DNA of 16,944 nucleotides from contig JAEZGP010000612.1 in the NCBI GenBank assembly GCA_023437285.1, positions 1 through 16,944 of the forward strand, written 5' to 3'. The notes under the pieces are model-generated. The model was not told the DNA's origin. It saw only the letters and a program-made list of their open reading frames with translations, and ran no database searches. How positions within the stretch are numbered: position 1 is the stretch's first letter; every line of letters begins with the position of its first letter. This DNA is from Actinomycetes bacterium (lineage in GTDB: Bacteria; Actinomycetota; Actinomycetes; Mycobacteriales; Micromonosporaceae). Positions 1-6,915 of the stretch are shown here, piece by piece. A program made the translations under genes and the position numbers.

Positions 1-52
1 GGAGGCGAGACGATCCGACCCGGTGCGCTCGCGTGCCGGCGTAGCCCCGAGG

Positions 53-706
53 CTAGGCGCGCCGGAGCACGCAGATGACCTTGCCCAGAATCACCGCATC
101 GTCGGCGGGAATGACGGGGTAGCGCGGATTGCGGGGCACCAGCTCCACGCGTCCGCCGCGATTGCGGTAAACCTTGACGGTGGCCTCGTCTTCGATGAGC
201 GCCGCGACGATGTCGCCACTGTCGGCCGTCGGCTGCTGCCGGATCGCCACCACGTCTCCGTCTGAGATGCCAGCTTCGATCATCGAGTCACCGCGGACGC
301 GCAGCGCGAACAGGTTGCCTCGGCCGACCAGTTCGGTGGGCAGGTTGAGGATCTCCTCGACATGCTCGTCGGCCAGGATCGGCGTGCCGGCAGCGATAGT
401 GCCCAGCAGCGGCACAGCTGTCCCCGACCGTGGGTGTACGGCATCGGTCGCAGGCCACGGGCGCGCGTCGATGGCCCGTGACCCACGTGCGGTTCTACGC
501 ACGAGGCCGTGTCGCTCCAGCGCCTTGAGATAATGCGCCACCGACGACGGTGAGCTGAGCCCAACGGCCGCGCCGATCTCACGCACTGTCGGAGGATAAC
601 CGTGAACCTCGAGCCAATCCCGGATGACCGCCAGGATGTGCTGCTGTTTATCGCTTAGCCGGTTGGGGTCCGGGACCGGAGCGTCGAACACCATGATCGC
701 CACCAT
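53..706 (-). CDS. lexA: LexA-family SOS repressor (short, probably accessory paralogue)
   Basis: Transcriptional repressor that self-cleaves when stimulated by RecA-ssDNA filaments. Seen: an N-terminal winged helix (about residues 15-75) with the typical YPPTVREIGAAVGLSSPSSVAHYL segment, a linker, and a C-terminal S24 peptidase-like domain. The cleavage site is Ala106-Gly107 (GTIAAGTP), the catalytic serine is Ser141 (RGDSMIEAGI) and the general-base lysine is Lys178 (ATVKVY), so all elements for autoproteolysis are present. At 217 residues it is on the short side for actinobacterial LexA, and its N-terminus differs from the usual housekeeping form, so I infer an additional copy rather than the main one. 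Start: ATG at 706 is used; ATG at 694 is a real alternative, with a weak GGTGG upstream. The next gene on the same strand is 252 bp away, so it is probably transcribed alone. Confidence 0.9.
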   Translation of the reverse strand: MVAIMVFDAPVPDPNRLSDKQQHILAVIRDWLEVHGYPPTVREIGAAVGLSSPSSVAHYLKALERHGLVRRTARGSRAIDARPWPATDAVHPRSGTAVPLLGTIAAGTPILADEHVEEILNLPTELVGRGNLFALRVRGDSMIEAGISDGDVVAIRQQPTADSGDIVAALIEDEATVKVYRNRGGRVELVPRNPRYPVIPADDAVILGKVICVLRRA

Positions 707-721
707 ATCAAATTGTTCGAT
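707..721 (-). promoter_or_regulatory. Possible LexA operator next to the lexA start
   Basis: The plus strand reads ATCAAA-TTG-TTCGAT, an imperfect palindrome (one mismatch, 3-bp spacer) ending immediately before the lexA start codon. It contains one half of the actinobacterial SOS box (GTTCGA, 715-720), but the second half (TCGAAC four bases away) is missing. LexA genes are normally autoregulated, so this is the natural place for an operator, but the match is partial. Confidence 0.35.
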
Positions 722-958
722 CGTGTGTACTAATCGCGTGTCGATCGCCGAGTGGCGGACGGCTGACTGTGACTGTGCGTGTCGTTTGGCGGATGAACAC
801 GCAGTTTGGAGAGGGGCGTAGCCCGCAGGCGTAAATGATCAGGTTTGGACGGGCCGCCGTCTGCGCATGCCGCCGGCAGGCGCGCTTTGTCGGCGGATAG
901 GGACGTTAGTCGAACTGCGGGAGGCTCGGAGTGCCTTGACCGTAAAGGCGGGTGCTGG

Positions 959-1576
959 TCAGCCAAGCACCACGATCTCGTCCGTGGGGACGTCTGTTGC
1001 TCGTCCGTCGAATCGTTCGGCGATCGTCGTCAGTCGCTGGATGTACGTCGGCCAGTTGGTGGCGTCAGGGATGTTGCTGTGGTGTGGCAGTAGGCCAACG
1101 GAGCCGTCGAGCTGCTCGCGGAGGATGTCGGCGTGGCCGGCGTGGCGCTGCGGGTCGACGGTCTTGTGGACCATGATCTCGTGGAGCGTGACCGCCTGAC
1201 CGCCCCAGTGGGCAACGTGCCCGATCGCATCCAGCGGCAGCATGTCGATGGTCTCGTCGGCGAATGCCTGCACGCGACGGTAGAGGTCGATGATGCCCGC
1301 AGCGGTCTCGGTCTCGGTGGCGTACCAGCCGGCCAGCGGGTCGGGGTCGTCAGGGGACACGAGCTCGTCCGGTGTGGGCCATTCGCGGCCGAAGGTGGGG
1401 CCGAAGTAGATCACCTCAGTGTTCAACGCGTGCTTGACAAGACCCAGCAGGTTGGTGCCGGTCGGCGTACGAGGCAGCCGCTGGTCACGCTCGGAGAGGC
1501 CCTCCAGCTTCCACAGCAGCACATCCCGCGCCCCTTGGAGGTAGTTCTTCAGCACGTCCTTGGGCGCGGTGACCAT
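959..1576 (-). CDS. DinB-superfamily (DUF664-like) four-helix-bundle protein
   Basis: Member of the DinB/YfiT-like metal-binding four-helix bundle superfamily. Many of these are metal-dependent thiol transferases (mycothiol or bacillithiol) or have no known activity; the name has nothing to do with DNA polymerase IV. Seen: 205 residues, the usual length; a first metal-ligand candidate at His49 (LVKHALNTE); and the family C-terminal signature around residues 137-152 (VHKTVDPQRHAGHADILREQ), whose His145 and His148 are the other ligand candidates. The start ATG has an AGGAT ribosome-binding site 7-8 bases upstream. A mycothiol-dependent role would fit an actinobacterium, but the substrate cannot be read from sequence. 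It stands 258 bp downstream of the LanC-like gene on the same strand. Confidence 0.85.
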   Translation of the reverse strand: MVTAPKDVLKNYLQGARDVLLWKLEGLSERDQRLPRTPTGTNLLGLVKHALNTEVIYFGPTFGREWPTPDELVSPDDPDPLAGWYATETETAAGIIDLYRRVQAFADETIDMLPLDAIGHVAHWGGQAVTLHEIMVHKTVDPQRHAGHADILREQLDGSVGLLPHHSNIPDATNWPTYIQRLTTIAERFDGRATDVPTDEIVVLG

Positions 1577-1765
1577 ACAGCCATCCTGCCACGTCTGTTA
1601 CAAGCCGCTCGTAGCCCTCGGTGAGATCCATGACGTACGACCGCTGTCCACCTGTCTCGTCGCCGTTTGCGGGGATGCGACGTGGAGCATAACGTAGGAG
1701 TTTTGACAGGTACATTGCTAGGTGGACCTGCGGAAACGCGCCTGCAGTCGGGGCTTTCGCAGAAC

Positions 1766-1791
1766 TCTCGCAACTGACCGTTTCTGCGAGA
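1766..1791. repeat. Inverted repeat between the DinB-like and LanC-like genes
   Basis: Perfect 7-bp arms TCTCGCA (1766-1772) and TGCGAGA (1785-1791) with a 12-base spacer, about 45 bp beyond the 3' end of the LanC-like gene. It could form a stem in the RNA (a weak terminator for LanC) or be an operator for the DinB-like gene. There is no T-run. Confidence 0.3.
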
Positions 1792-1834
1792 ACCTTGGCC
1801 CGAGCCGGGGCGATCAGTGCGGCGGGTGGACAAG

Positions 1835-3118
1835 TTAGGTGTGTTGGAATGACAACCGCCGTGGAGCGGCGGGAGGGTGGTCGGGCCACGGCACGGCGTA
1901 CGCCGCATCCGCTCCAACGGCGGCGCGGGCGAACCGCAAGAGCTCGCGGATGATGCCGGCATTGCCCATCGCCCAGCCGACGTGGGGATCGAGCGTGCTG
2001 GGTGTCACGCGGTGTTCGTGGTTGGACCAGCGCACCCCGTCGCCGTCGATGGTGGCCCGGGCGGCGAGGTCGTCGACCAGCACGGTGGCGAAGTCGAGCG
2101 GTTGCTCGTGCTCGGCGTGTCGGTCGCAGGCCAGCGCCAGAACTCCCGCCGTGCCGCAGCACCGGCCGTTGTTGTCCCAGAAGCCGGGGCGCACGCGGCG
2201 CGGCAGGCCGCAGTGGGTGACGGTATGCCAGCACCGGTCGGCCAGGACGGTCCAGGCAGTGTCCCCGGTCAGCGCGCCGAGCAGCCGGAAGACCTGGGCG
2301 TCGCCCGCGGGGCCGTTGCACCAGCCGTAGCTGTGACGCTCGATCAGCTCGGGCCGGTGTGGCGGGTCGGAGTGCGGGACGAGAAAGCCCGCAGGCCCGG
2401 CCTCGTCACGCGACACCACGTCGGCGGCGCCTGCCAGGGCCAGCTCGATCAGGTCGTCCCGGCCGGCGGCAGCGCCCACGGCCGCAAGGGCGTAGACGAT
2501 GCCCAGCGTGCCGTGCGCGATGTGATGCGAACGCGCAGGGGCAGGGCGAACTGCTCAGTTGACGCCGCCGGGAGTCGGGTCCGCGCTGTCGAGGTAGGGC
2601 ACGACCGCGAGGACGGCCAGTTCCAGGTCGCCGGTGTGCAGCGCGCCCAGCGCGATACCTGCGTTGCCGCAGAGCAGCTCGAACATCTCGCCCCAGCGCT
2701 GTCCGTCGAAACGCGAACGCACGCGGCTCAGTGCCCGGTCGGCCGCCCGGGCCGCCAGCTCGTCGCCGAGCAAGGTGTGGACGGCGCGCAGGGCGACGGC
2801 CATTCCGGTCAGGCCGAAATACAGCGAACAGTTCTCCTCGCCGTCAACCGTGGCGGCCAACCCTGCCGCGCTACGCAGGGCGACGTCGCCGTACCGGTCG
2901 TCCTGGAAGTGGCGCTGGGCCTCTAACAACGCGAGCACCACCCCGGCCCCACCGCTGTACAGCGTGTGGTCAGCCGCGCCGCCGATCACGGACGACCACT
3001 GCAGGCCGGCTTCGGTGTTGCGCGCCGACCGGATCATCCAGTCCAGAGCTCCCACGGCCAGGGTCTCTGTCGCTTCCGCTCGCGGCATGCTCACCTGACT
3101 GTCGCTGCCGGTCTCCAT
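1835..3118 (-). pseudogene. LanC-like cyclase homologue, split by one in-frame TGA
   Basis: LanC-like proteins are zinc alpha/alpha-toroids that add cysteine thiols to dehydroamino acids (lanthipeptide cyclases or relatives). The reading frame runs from ATG 3118 (or GTG 3139) to TAA at 1835, with a single TGA at 2555-2557 (codon 188). Frame and homology continue across the stop: before it are toroid repeats LYSGGAGVVLAL, SLYFGLTGMAVAL and ELLCGNAGIALGAL; after it come HHIAHGTLGIVYALAAVG (the family SHGxAGI-type repeat), WCNGPAG (Cys267), GRCCGTAG (Cys320, Cys321) and VGWAMGNAGII. Without the stop it would be about 427 residues, a normal length. The stop falls where a tryptophan is usual before the SHG motif, so TGG to TGA is the simplest explanation. 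All three expected zinc ligands are cysteines (C...CC rather than C...CH). The pieces are 2555-3118 and 1835-2479 (from GTG). The upstream kinase ends 7 bases before the ATG. Either a recent pseudogene, a sequencing error, or readthrough. Confidence 0.8.
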
Positions 3119-3125
3119 ACGTGCA

Positions 3126-4082
3126 TCACACCAGACCACCGCGGGCGGGAGCCGCGTCTTGGAAGTCGGCGATCAGGCGTTCCAGCAACGGACGCAACGC
3201 GGCTGACCTCGCGCGCCGCCAAGCGGAGATGCTCGGATTGAAGGTGTCCGGGACCACCGCTGCGCGGATGCTCCACATCCCGGCTAACCCCACGACGAAG
3301 CGCGACGCCTCGGGTGGCAGCGTCCGCAGCAGCCGGTACGCCTGATCCGCAGCTGCCTGCTGACCGAGGGCGTGTCCGGTGGCGACCACGTCCGCGGCCA
3401 GCTGGGCGAGGTCGATCCACGGGGCGCCGGCCGCGGCGTACGCCCAGTCGAGCAGGACCGCCGAGCCTTCCCCCGCGTCGTCGACGGTGGTGTTGTCGAG
3501 GCGGATGTCCCGGTGGACCAGGGCGTCACCAGCTGTCCAGTGCTCCCATCCGGCCACCACATCGGCCGCGAGCCCCGCGTGAGCCGCCTCCCAGTCGTCG
3601 CCCACGCCTCTCTCCAATAGGCGGGTCCAGCCGTCGAAGTCGAAGATGCGCGCTGCCACGGGCGGCAAGGTCATGGGCGCCCGGTGCCCGCTCGCTGTCC
3701 GGCATGCTCGGGTAACAGCCTCGATCGATGTGTCGGTCCATGAGGTTCCGGTCACGCCGGCGGCCCAGGTCGTGGCCAGGACGGCCCACGGCCCGTGTTC
3801 GACGGTGGCGAGCCGTCGGGGTGCGGGCACCGACGTCGGCAATGCGTCCAGGATCGCAGCTTCCTGCAGGATCATTCTGTGGTTGTGCGCCCGGACCTCA
3901 GCGGACACGGCTTTGACGAAAACCCGTCGTCCGTCGGCCAGCCGCAACCCCGCGGCGGGGCCGGGCGACATGCCGCCGTGCAGATCCGTATGACCGACGA
4001 TCGCGGTGCCGAGCGCCTCAGCGACGGCCCTACGAACCGGTTCCGGCGTTTCGGCCCACGCGGCCCGAGGTGTGAACGTCAC
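3126..4082 (-). CDS. Aminoglycoside phosphotransferase-fold kinase
   Basis: ATP-dependent kinase of the APH/choline-kinase fold, which phosphorylates small molecules (antibiotics, sugars, choline) or occasionally peptides. Seen, numbered from GTG 4082 (318 residues): P-loop GGMSPG near residues 36-41, the ATP-binding lysine in VFVKAV (Lys57), the Brenner motif HRDIRLDN with catalytic Asp192, and the metal-binding LLDWAY (Asp212). All key residues are present, so it should be active. A TTG at 4121 would add 13 residues; GTG 4082 is preferred because TACGAT lies five bases upstream (leaderless pattern) and the added residues look unlike coding sequence. The LanC-like gene follows 7 bp downstream, so the two were an operon. 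Kinase plus LanC-like modules are fused in class III/IV lanthipeptide synthetases, but this kinase has the small-molecule APH signature and there is no lyase domain. The substrate is unknown. Confidence 0.85.
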   Translation of the reverse strand: MTFTPRAAWAETPEPVRRAVAEALGTAIVGHTDLHGGMSPGPAAGLRLADGRRVFVKAVSAEVRAHNHRMILQEAAILDALPTSVPAPRRLATVEHGPWAVLATTWAAGVTGTSWTDTSIEAVTRACRTASGHRAPMTLPPVAARIFDFDGWTRLLERGVGDDWEAAHAGLAADVVAGWEHWTAGDALVHRDIRLDNTTVDDAGEGSAVLLDWAYAAAGAPWIDLAQLAADVVATGHALGQQAAADQAYRLLRTLPPEASRFVVGLAGMWSIRAAVVPDTFNPSISAWRRARSAALRPLLERLIADFQDAAPARGGLV

Positions 4083-4087
4083 GCCGC

Positions 4088-4093
4088 ATCGTA
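4088..4093 (-). promoter_or_regulatory. -10 box TACGAT of the kinase gene
   Basis: On the minus strand TACGAT is followed by five bases and then GTG 4082, close to the spacing expected for a leaderless actinobacterial transcript. No good -35 was seen. It favours the shorter start of the kinase. Confidence 0.35.
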
Positions 4094-4210
4094 TGACGGG
4101 CCTGCACTTGGCCGTCGTCAAGAGAAGACGCGAAAGGACCGCGACCAGCCAAGATCACTCTTAGCGCCAGGTTCGTTCCGACGTTCCTCAAGAGCCGAAC
4201 CCGCTGAGCG

Positions 4211-4876
4211 TCAAGCCCGGAAGTATTCCGGACCCCAGCACGTCGTGTCGGCCGGCAGCTCCCACCAGTGCGGCATCAACGTTGGCCGCCAATACGGGTC
4301 AGGCCGAAAATCCACCCACCGGCCATCGAAGGGTTCGGCCCCGACGCGTGCCAGGGCGAGTAGCCGTTCGCCCTCAGCTCGGACATCGGCGGCTTCGGCC
4401 TCATCCCAGAACGCCGGATCGCCGGTGTACTCGGCGAACGCTCCCTCGTCCTTCCACGACCAACTGCCATCCGGGTAGACCAGCAGGTCAAGTTCCTGGT
4501 CACAGACGTCGACTCCACCGGCCCACCGGGTTACCGGCCGCTCCAGGTTGATATACCAACCATCGAAGTCGCCGTCCGCTCGCCAACTCCACCAGATCGA
4601 GTGAGCCGCACCGGGCGGCATCAGCATCAGGGTTCGGAAGGGCTGCCAGACGCTCAGGGTGAGCAATGTGGTCATCCGTAACGAGACGAGCAGCGACAAC
4701 TCCCGCGTAGGTCGTCCAGCGCCGTCGACTCGACGCAGAACCTGAGAGCCCGCCTCGACCCACAAGGCCAGCCCGCGGTCGTCATCACTGACCACTCGCC
4801 CACACAGCACCGAGCCGATCCGGCCATCCGGGTACAGATGGCGGCGAACAATCGTCTGTCCTCGTTCAAAGAACAT
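4211..4876 (-). CDS. DUF402 (FomD-like) protein
   Basis: DUF402 proteins are beta-barrel proteins; characterised relatives (FomD, the nucleoside tri/diphosphatase Ntdp) hydrolyse nucleotide phosphates with divalent metal. Seen: 221 residues from ATG 4876; the early RRHLYPDGRIG segment; the core GWYINLERPV followed by DQELDLLVYPDGSWSWKDE, which holds the conserved acidic residues and lysine of the family active site; and an acidic helix then a proline/tryptophan-rich end. Start: a GTG at 4957 would extend 27 residues into the neighbouring gene. ATG 4876 is preferred because family members begin near FERG and because TACATT sits seven bases upstream. The gene is downstream of the 390-residue helical protein. 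The nucleotide substrate cannot be predicted. Confidence 0.85.
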   Translation of the reverse strand: MFFERGQTIVRRHLYPDGRIGSVLCGRVVSDDDRGLALWVEAGSQVLRRVDGAGRPTRELSLLVSLRMTTLLTLSVWQPFRTLMLMPPGAAHSIWWSWRADGDFDGWYINLERPVTRWAGGVDVCDQELDLLVYPDGSWSWKDEGAFAEYTGDPAFWDEAEAADVRAEGERLLALARVGAEPFDGRWVDFRPDPYWRPTLMPHWWELPADTTCWGPEYFRA

Positions 4877-4883
4877 CTGCGTC

Positions 4884-4889
4884 AATGTA
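4884..4889 (-). promoter_or_regulatory. -10 box TACATT of the DUF402 gene
   Basis: TACATT on the minus strand, seven bases before ATG 4876, matches TANNNT and would give a transcript starting at or one base before the start codon. There is no Shine-Dalgarno sequence near the ATG, consistent with leaderless translation. Confidence 0.35.
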
Positions 4890-4926
4890 CCCACCGGGCT
4901 TGGCCGGCTCTCTCGTGGTCCGGTTG

Positions 4927-6099
4927 CTACCGGAAGCGAGCATCGTCGCGAGGCCACGGCGACTGGTACACCAGGCCCGTCATCATTTCGTGCGCGCTGC
5001 TGTGCAGGCGGATCAGCCGCTGGAGCGGGTCGTGGTAGTACCGGATCTCGTCTATCGGTATGGCTTCCGGGTCGATCACAGGGCCACGACGGCCTTCGCG
5101 GAGCTCGCGGAACGCACGGCTGTTCGCCTCGTGGACCCGGTCATACATGTGCGGATCATGGCCGGGGAACCAAAGGTGGCTACACAGCTGCCATGCTCGC
5201 TCGCACAGTCGCTCGACCTCGTCCCAGCCCTTGAGTCCAACCACAGGCTCGCGACTCGCCGCAGCCTGGAAGTGCCTTAACTCCTCGACCGCCAGGGCAA
5301 CCAGATACAGGAGTGCCAGCTCGCTGCTGAAGTGATCGTAGTTGTCCCGCCACATGCCGTTGCGACCGTGGGCAAGGGACACAACGTCCGTGTTCGGGTG
5401 GACGAACGCGCTCAGAAATCTGTAGTGGACGTCCAACATATGGATGCTCTGATCCGTGGCGAATCCGTTGGACACAAGGCTCTTCTTGATGCTCTCCCAC
5501 GACAGATACATGTGGTACAGGTCGCGGTTGTTTTTCGCGAACTCCACCCGCTGCGCTTCGCCGATGAGGCCGTCGTCGAACTGGGCCTGAACTCCCGGCG
5601 GTCCGAAGTACGGGGAGTACTCCTCGAGCAGGAAGTAGTGCACACCGATCTCGATCGTGCGGCCGTCCGCGTCGGGTTCGGACCGTAGTCCCTCGAACGT
5701 GATCTCCACGCGTCCCTTGCTGGTGCGGTTCCAACTCACGACAGCGTGGAAGTCCGTGCCGTTGTCGCGCCGCTGCTGCCAGTCCGCCCACGTCGCCTCG
5801 TCGACCTGTTCGAACACGCGGATGTACCGACGCCCCAGGAAGACCAAATGGTCGATGAGGGTGTGCTCCAACGCGCTACGCAGCATCGCGAACGCCGGCG
5901 GGTAAAGGTCGGCGCGCACCGCGGACAAGGCGACCGTCAGGTAGCGCGAAAGCGACCGTCCCCGGTTGGCGTAAACATCGTGCTGAGCGTAGGTGACATC
6001 GCCGTAGGCGAACCGCGAGCCGAGATCAGCAAGTTCACGCACAAGGTCGGCCGCTACGGCCAGCAACTGTCGATGCTCGTCCTCACCAGGCCATGCCAT
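4927..6099 (-). CDS. Unrecognised helical protein, 390 residues
   Basis: I do not recognise a named family. From ATG 6099 (MAWPGEDEHRQLL) it is 390 residues, cytoplasmic, with no signal peptide or membrane segment. It is mostly helical, with an N-terminal bundle holding SRYLTVALSAVRADLYPPAF and LRSALEHTLIDHLVFLGRRY, a central more polar beta-prone part (RVEITFEGLRSEPDADG), and a second bundle with RFLSAFVHPNTDVVSLAHG. The pattern 'RSALEH...L.FLG' followed much later by 'S.FVHP' recalls helical proteins such as DUF5677 that are found near defence genes, but this is only a resemblance. An upstream ATG at 6195 would add 32 Arg-rich residues overlapping the palindromes of the divergent intergenic region; I reject it. 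It is divergent from the serine recombinase at 6334 and ends 50 bp before the DUF402 start. Confidence 0.7.
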   Translation of the reverse strand: MAWPGEDEHRQLLAVAADLVRELADLGSRFAYGDVTYAQHDVYANRGRSLSRYLTVALSAVRADLYPPAFAMLRSALEHTLIDHLVFLGRRYIRVFEQVDEATWADWQQRRDNGTDFHAVVSWNRTSKGRVEITFEGLRSEPDADGRTIEIGVHYFLLEEYSPYFGPPGVQAQFDDGLIGEAQRVEFAKNNRDLYHMYLSWESIKKSLVSNGFATDQSIHMLDVHYRFLSAFVHPNTDVVSLAHGRNGMWRDNYDHFSSELALLYLVALAVEELRHFQAAASREPVVGLKGWDEVERLCERAWQLCSHLWFPGHDPHMYDRVHEANSRAFRELREGRRGPVIDPEAIPIDEIRYYHDPLQRLIRLHSSAHEMMTGLVYQSPWPRDDARFR

Positions 6100-6150
6100 G
6101 TCGACATTCTCACGCCGACAGCGACAGATCGCCCGCACCGCGCGGCGTGT

Positions 6151-6195
6151 TGGACGTCCACCTTCGTGTCCGTTAGACGATCCCTCAACGGACAC
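6151..6195. repeat. Paired palindromes in the divergent region before the recombinase
   Basis: A perfect 10-bp palindrome TGGACGTCCA (6151-6160) is followed by a perfect inverted repeat with 9-bp arms GTGTCCGTT (6166-6174) and AACGGACAC (6187-6195) and a 12-bp spacer. It lies 139-183 bp upstream of the serine recombinase start. Small serine resolvases normally act at a res site of several imperfect dyads next to their own gene, so this is a candidate binding site. An operator for either divergent gene is the alternative. Confidence 0.45.
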
Positions 6196-6284
6196 CCACC
6201 ACCCCCGCGACCGCGCCGTGAAGCGAGAAGGGGCCGCGCCAGGTCGCGGGCATCATTCGCCGGCCCGGCACTGTCTCATATGGG

Positions 6285-6332
6285 CCGTACGCTTTCCGTC
6301 TCAGTTGTCGGTGGCTATCCGTACACTTCCGC
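6285..6332 (+). repeat. Direct repeat CCGTACRCTT before the recombinase
   Basis: CCGTACGCTTTCCG (from 6285) and CCGTACACTTCCG (from 6319) are near-identical, 34 bp apart. The second copy contains the -10 box of the recombinase gene, so a protein binding the pair could control or autoregulate transcription. Confidence 0.35.
6322..6327 (+). promoter_or_regulatory. -10 box TACACT of the recombinase operon (leaderless)
   Basis: TACACT is followed by exactly six bases and then GTG 6334, so the predicted transcription start coincides with the first base of the start codon. This decides the start of the recombinase. Confidence 0.5.
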
Positions 6333-6333
6333 C

Positions 6334-6915
6334 GTGACCGCCACCCTCATCGGCTACGCCCGCTGCTCTACCGATAAGCAGGACCTCGCCGCGCAGCGAG
6401 CGGCACTGCTCGACCTCGGCGTGGCCGACGACCGCGTCTACCTCGACCGCGGGCTGACCGGCACCACCCGGGCCCGGCCCGGCCTGGACCAGGCACTCGC
6501 CGCAGTGCGCGCCGGCGATACCCTCGTGGTCCCCAAACTGGACCGGCTGGCCCGATCCGTGCCCGACGCCCGTGCGATCGGAGACTCGCTGGTCGCCCGC
6601 AACGTGCGACTCCAGTTGGGCACGATGGTTTACGACCCTGCAGACCCGATGGGCAAGCTGTTCTTCAACATCCTCGCCACCTTCGCCGAGTTCGAGGTCG
6701 ACCTGCTGCGCATGCGTACCCGCGAAGGCATGGCCATCGCCCGCGCCAAAGGCAAACTGAAAGGTCGGGCGCCGAAGCTGTCCCCACCGCGGCAGGCCCA
6801 CCTGGTCAAACTGCACGCGGCCGGCGAGCACACCATCGCCGAACTGGCCGAACTGTTCGAGGTGTCGCGCCCGACGGTGTACCGGGTCCTCGAACGCGCC
6901 GGGGTCGGTGCCTGA
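6334..6915 (+). CDS. Small serine recombinase (resolvase/invertase family)
   Basis: Site-specific recombinase that cuts and rejoins DNA through a serine phosphodiester intermediate. Seen: 193 residues, full length for the Tn3-resolvase/Hin type; catalytic Ser12 with Arg10 in GYARCSTDKQDL; the RGLTGTTRARPGL loop; the active-site arginines in KLDRLARS (Arg71, Arg74); MGKLFFNILATFAEFE with the start of the long E helix; and a C-terminal helix-turn-helix HTIAELAELFEVSRPTVYRVL (residues 166-186). Nothing essential is missing. GTG 6334 is chosen because of the -10 box six bases upstream; longer frames exist but have no signal. Its TGA overlaps the ATG of the next gene (TGATG), so the two are translationally coupled, unusual for a plain transposon resolvase. 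The partner site may be the palindromes at 6151-6195. Confidence 0.92.
   Translation: MTATLIGYARCSTDKQDLAAQRAALLDLGVADDRVYLDRGLTGTTRARPGLDQALAAVRAGDTLVVPKLDRLARSVPDARAIGDSLVARNVRLQLGTMVYDPADPMGKLFFNILATFAEFEVDLLRMRTREGMAIARAKGKLKGRAPKLSPPRQAHLVKLHAAGEHTIAELAELFEVSRPTVYRVLERAGVGA

Noticed and set aside
1703..1731. TTGACA on the plus strand between the DinB-like and LanC-like genes
   Set aside because: No -10 box at 16-18 bp and no plus-strand gene to drive.
1485..2321. Minus-strand alternative frame including MDLTEGYERLVTDV before the DinB-like gene
   Set aside because: The small protein-like stretch ends inside the DinB-like gene and the rest is an out-of-frame reading of the LanC-like gene.
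1877..2926. Long plus-strand open frame (about 349 codons) across the LanC-like gene
   Set aside because: Antisense to a gene with clear family motifs; its composition (Val/Gly/Ala/Gln repeats) is that of a high-GC shadow frame.
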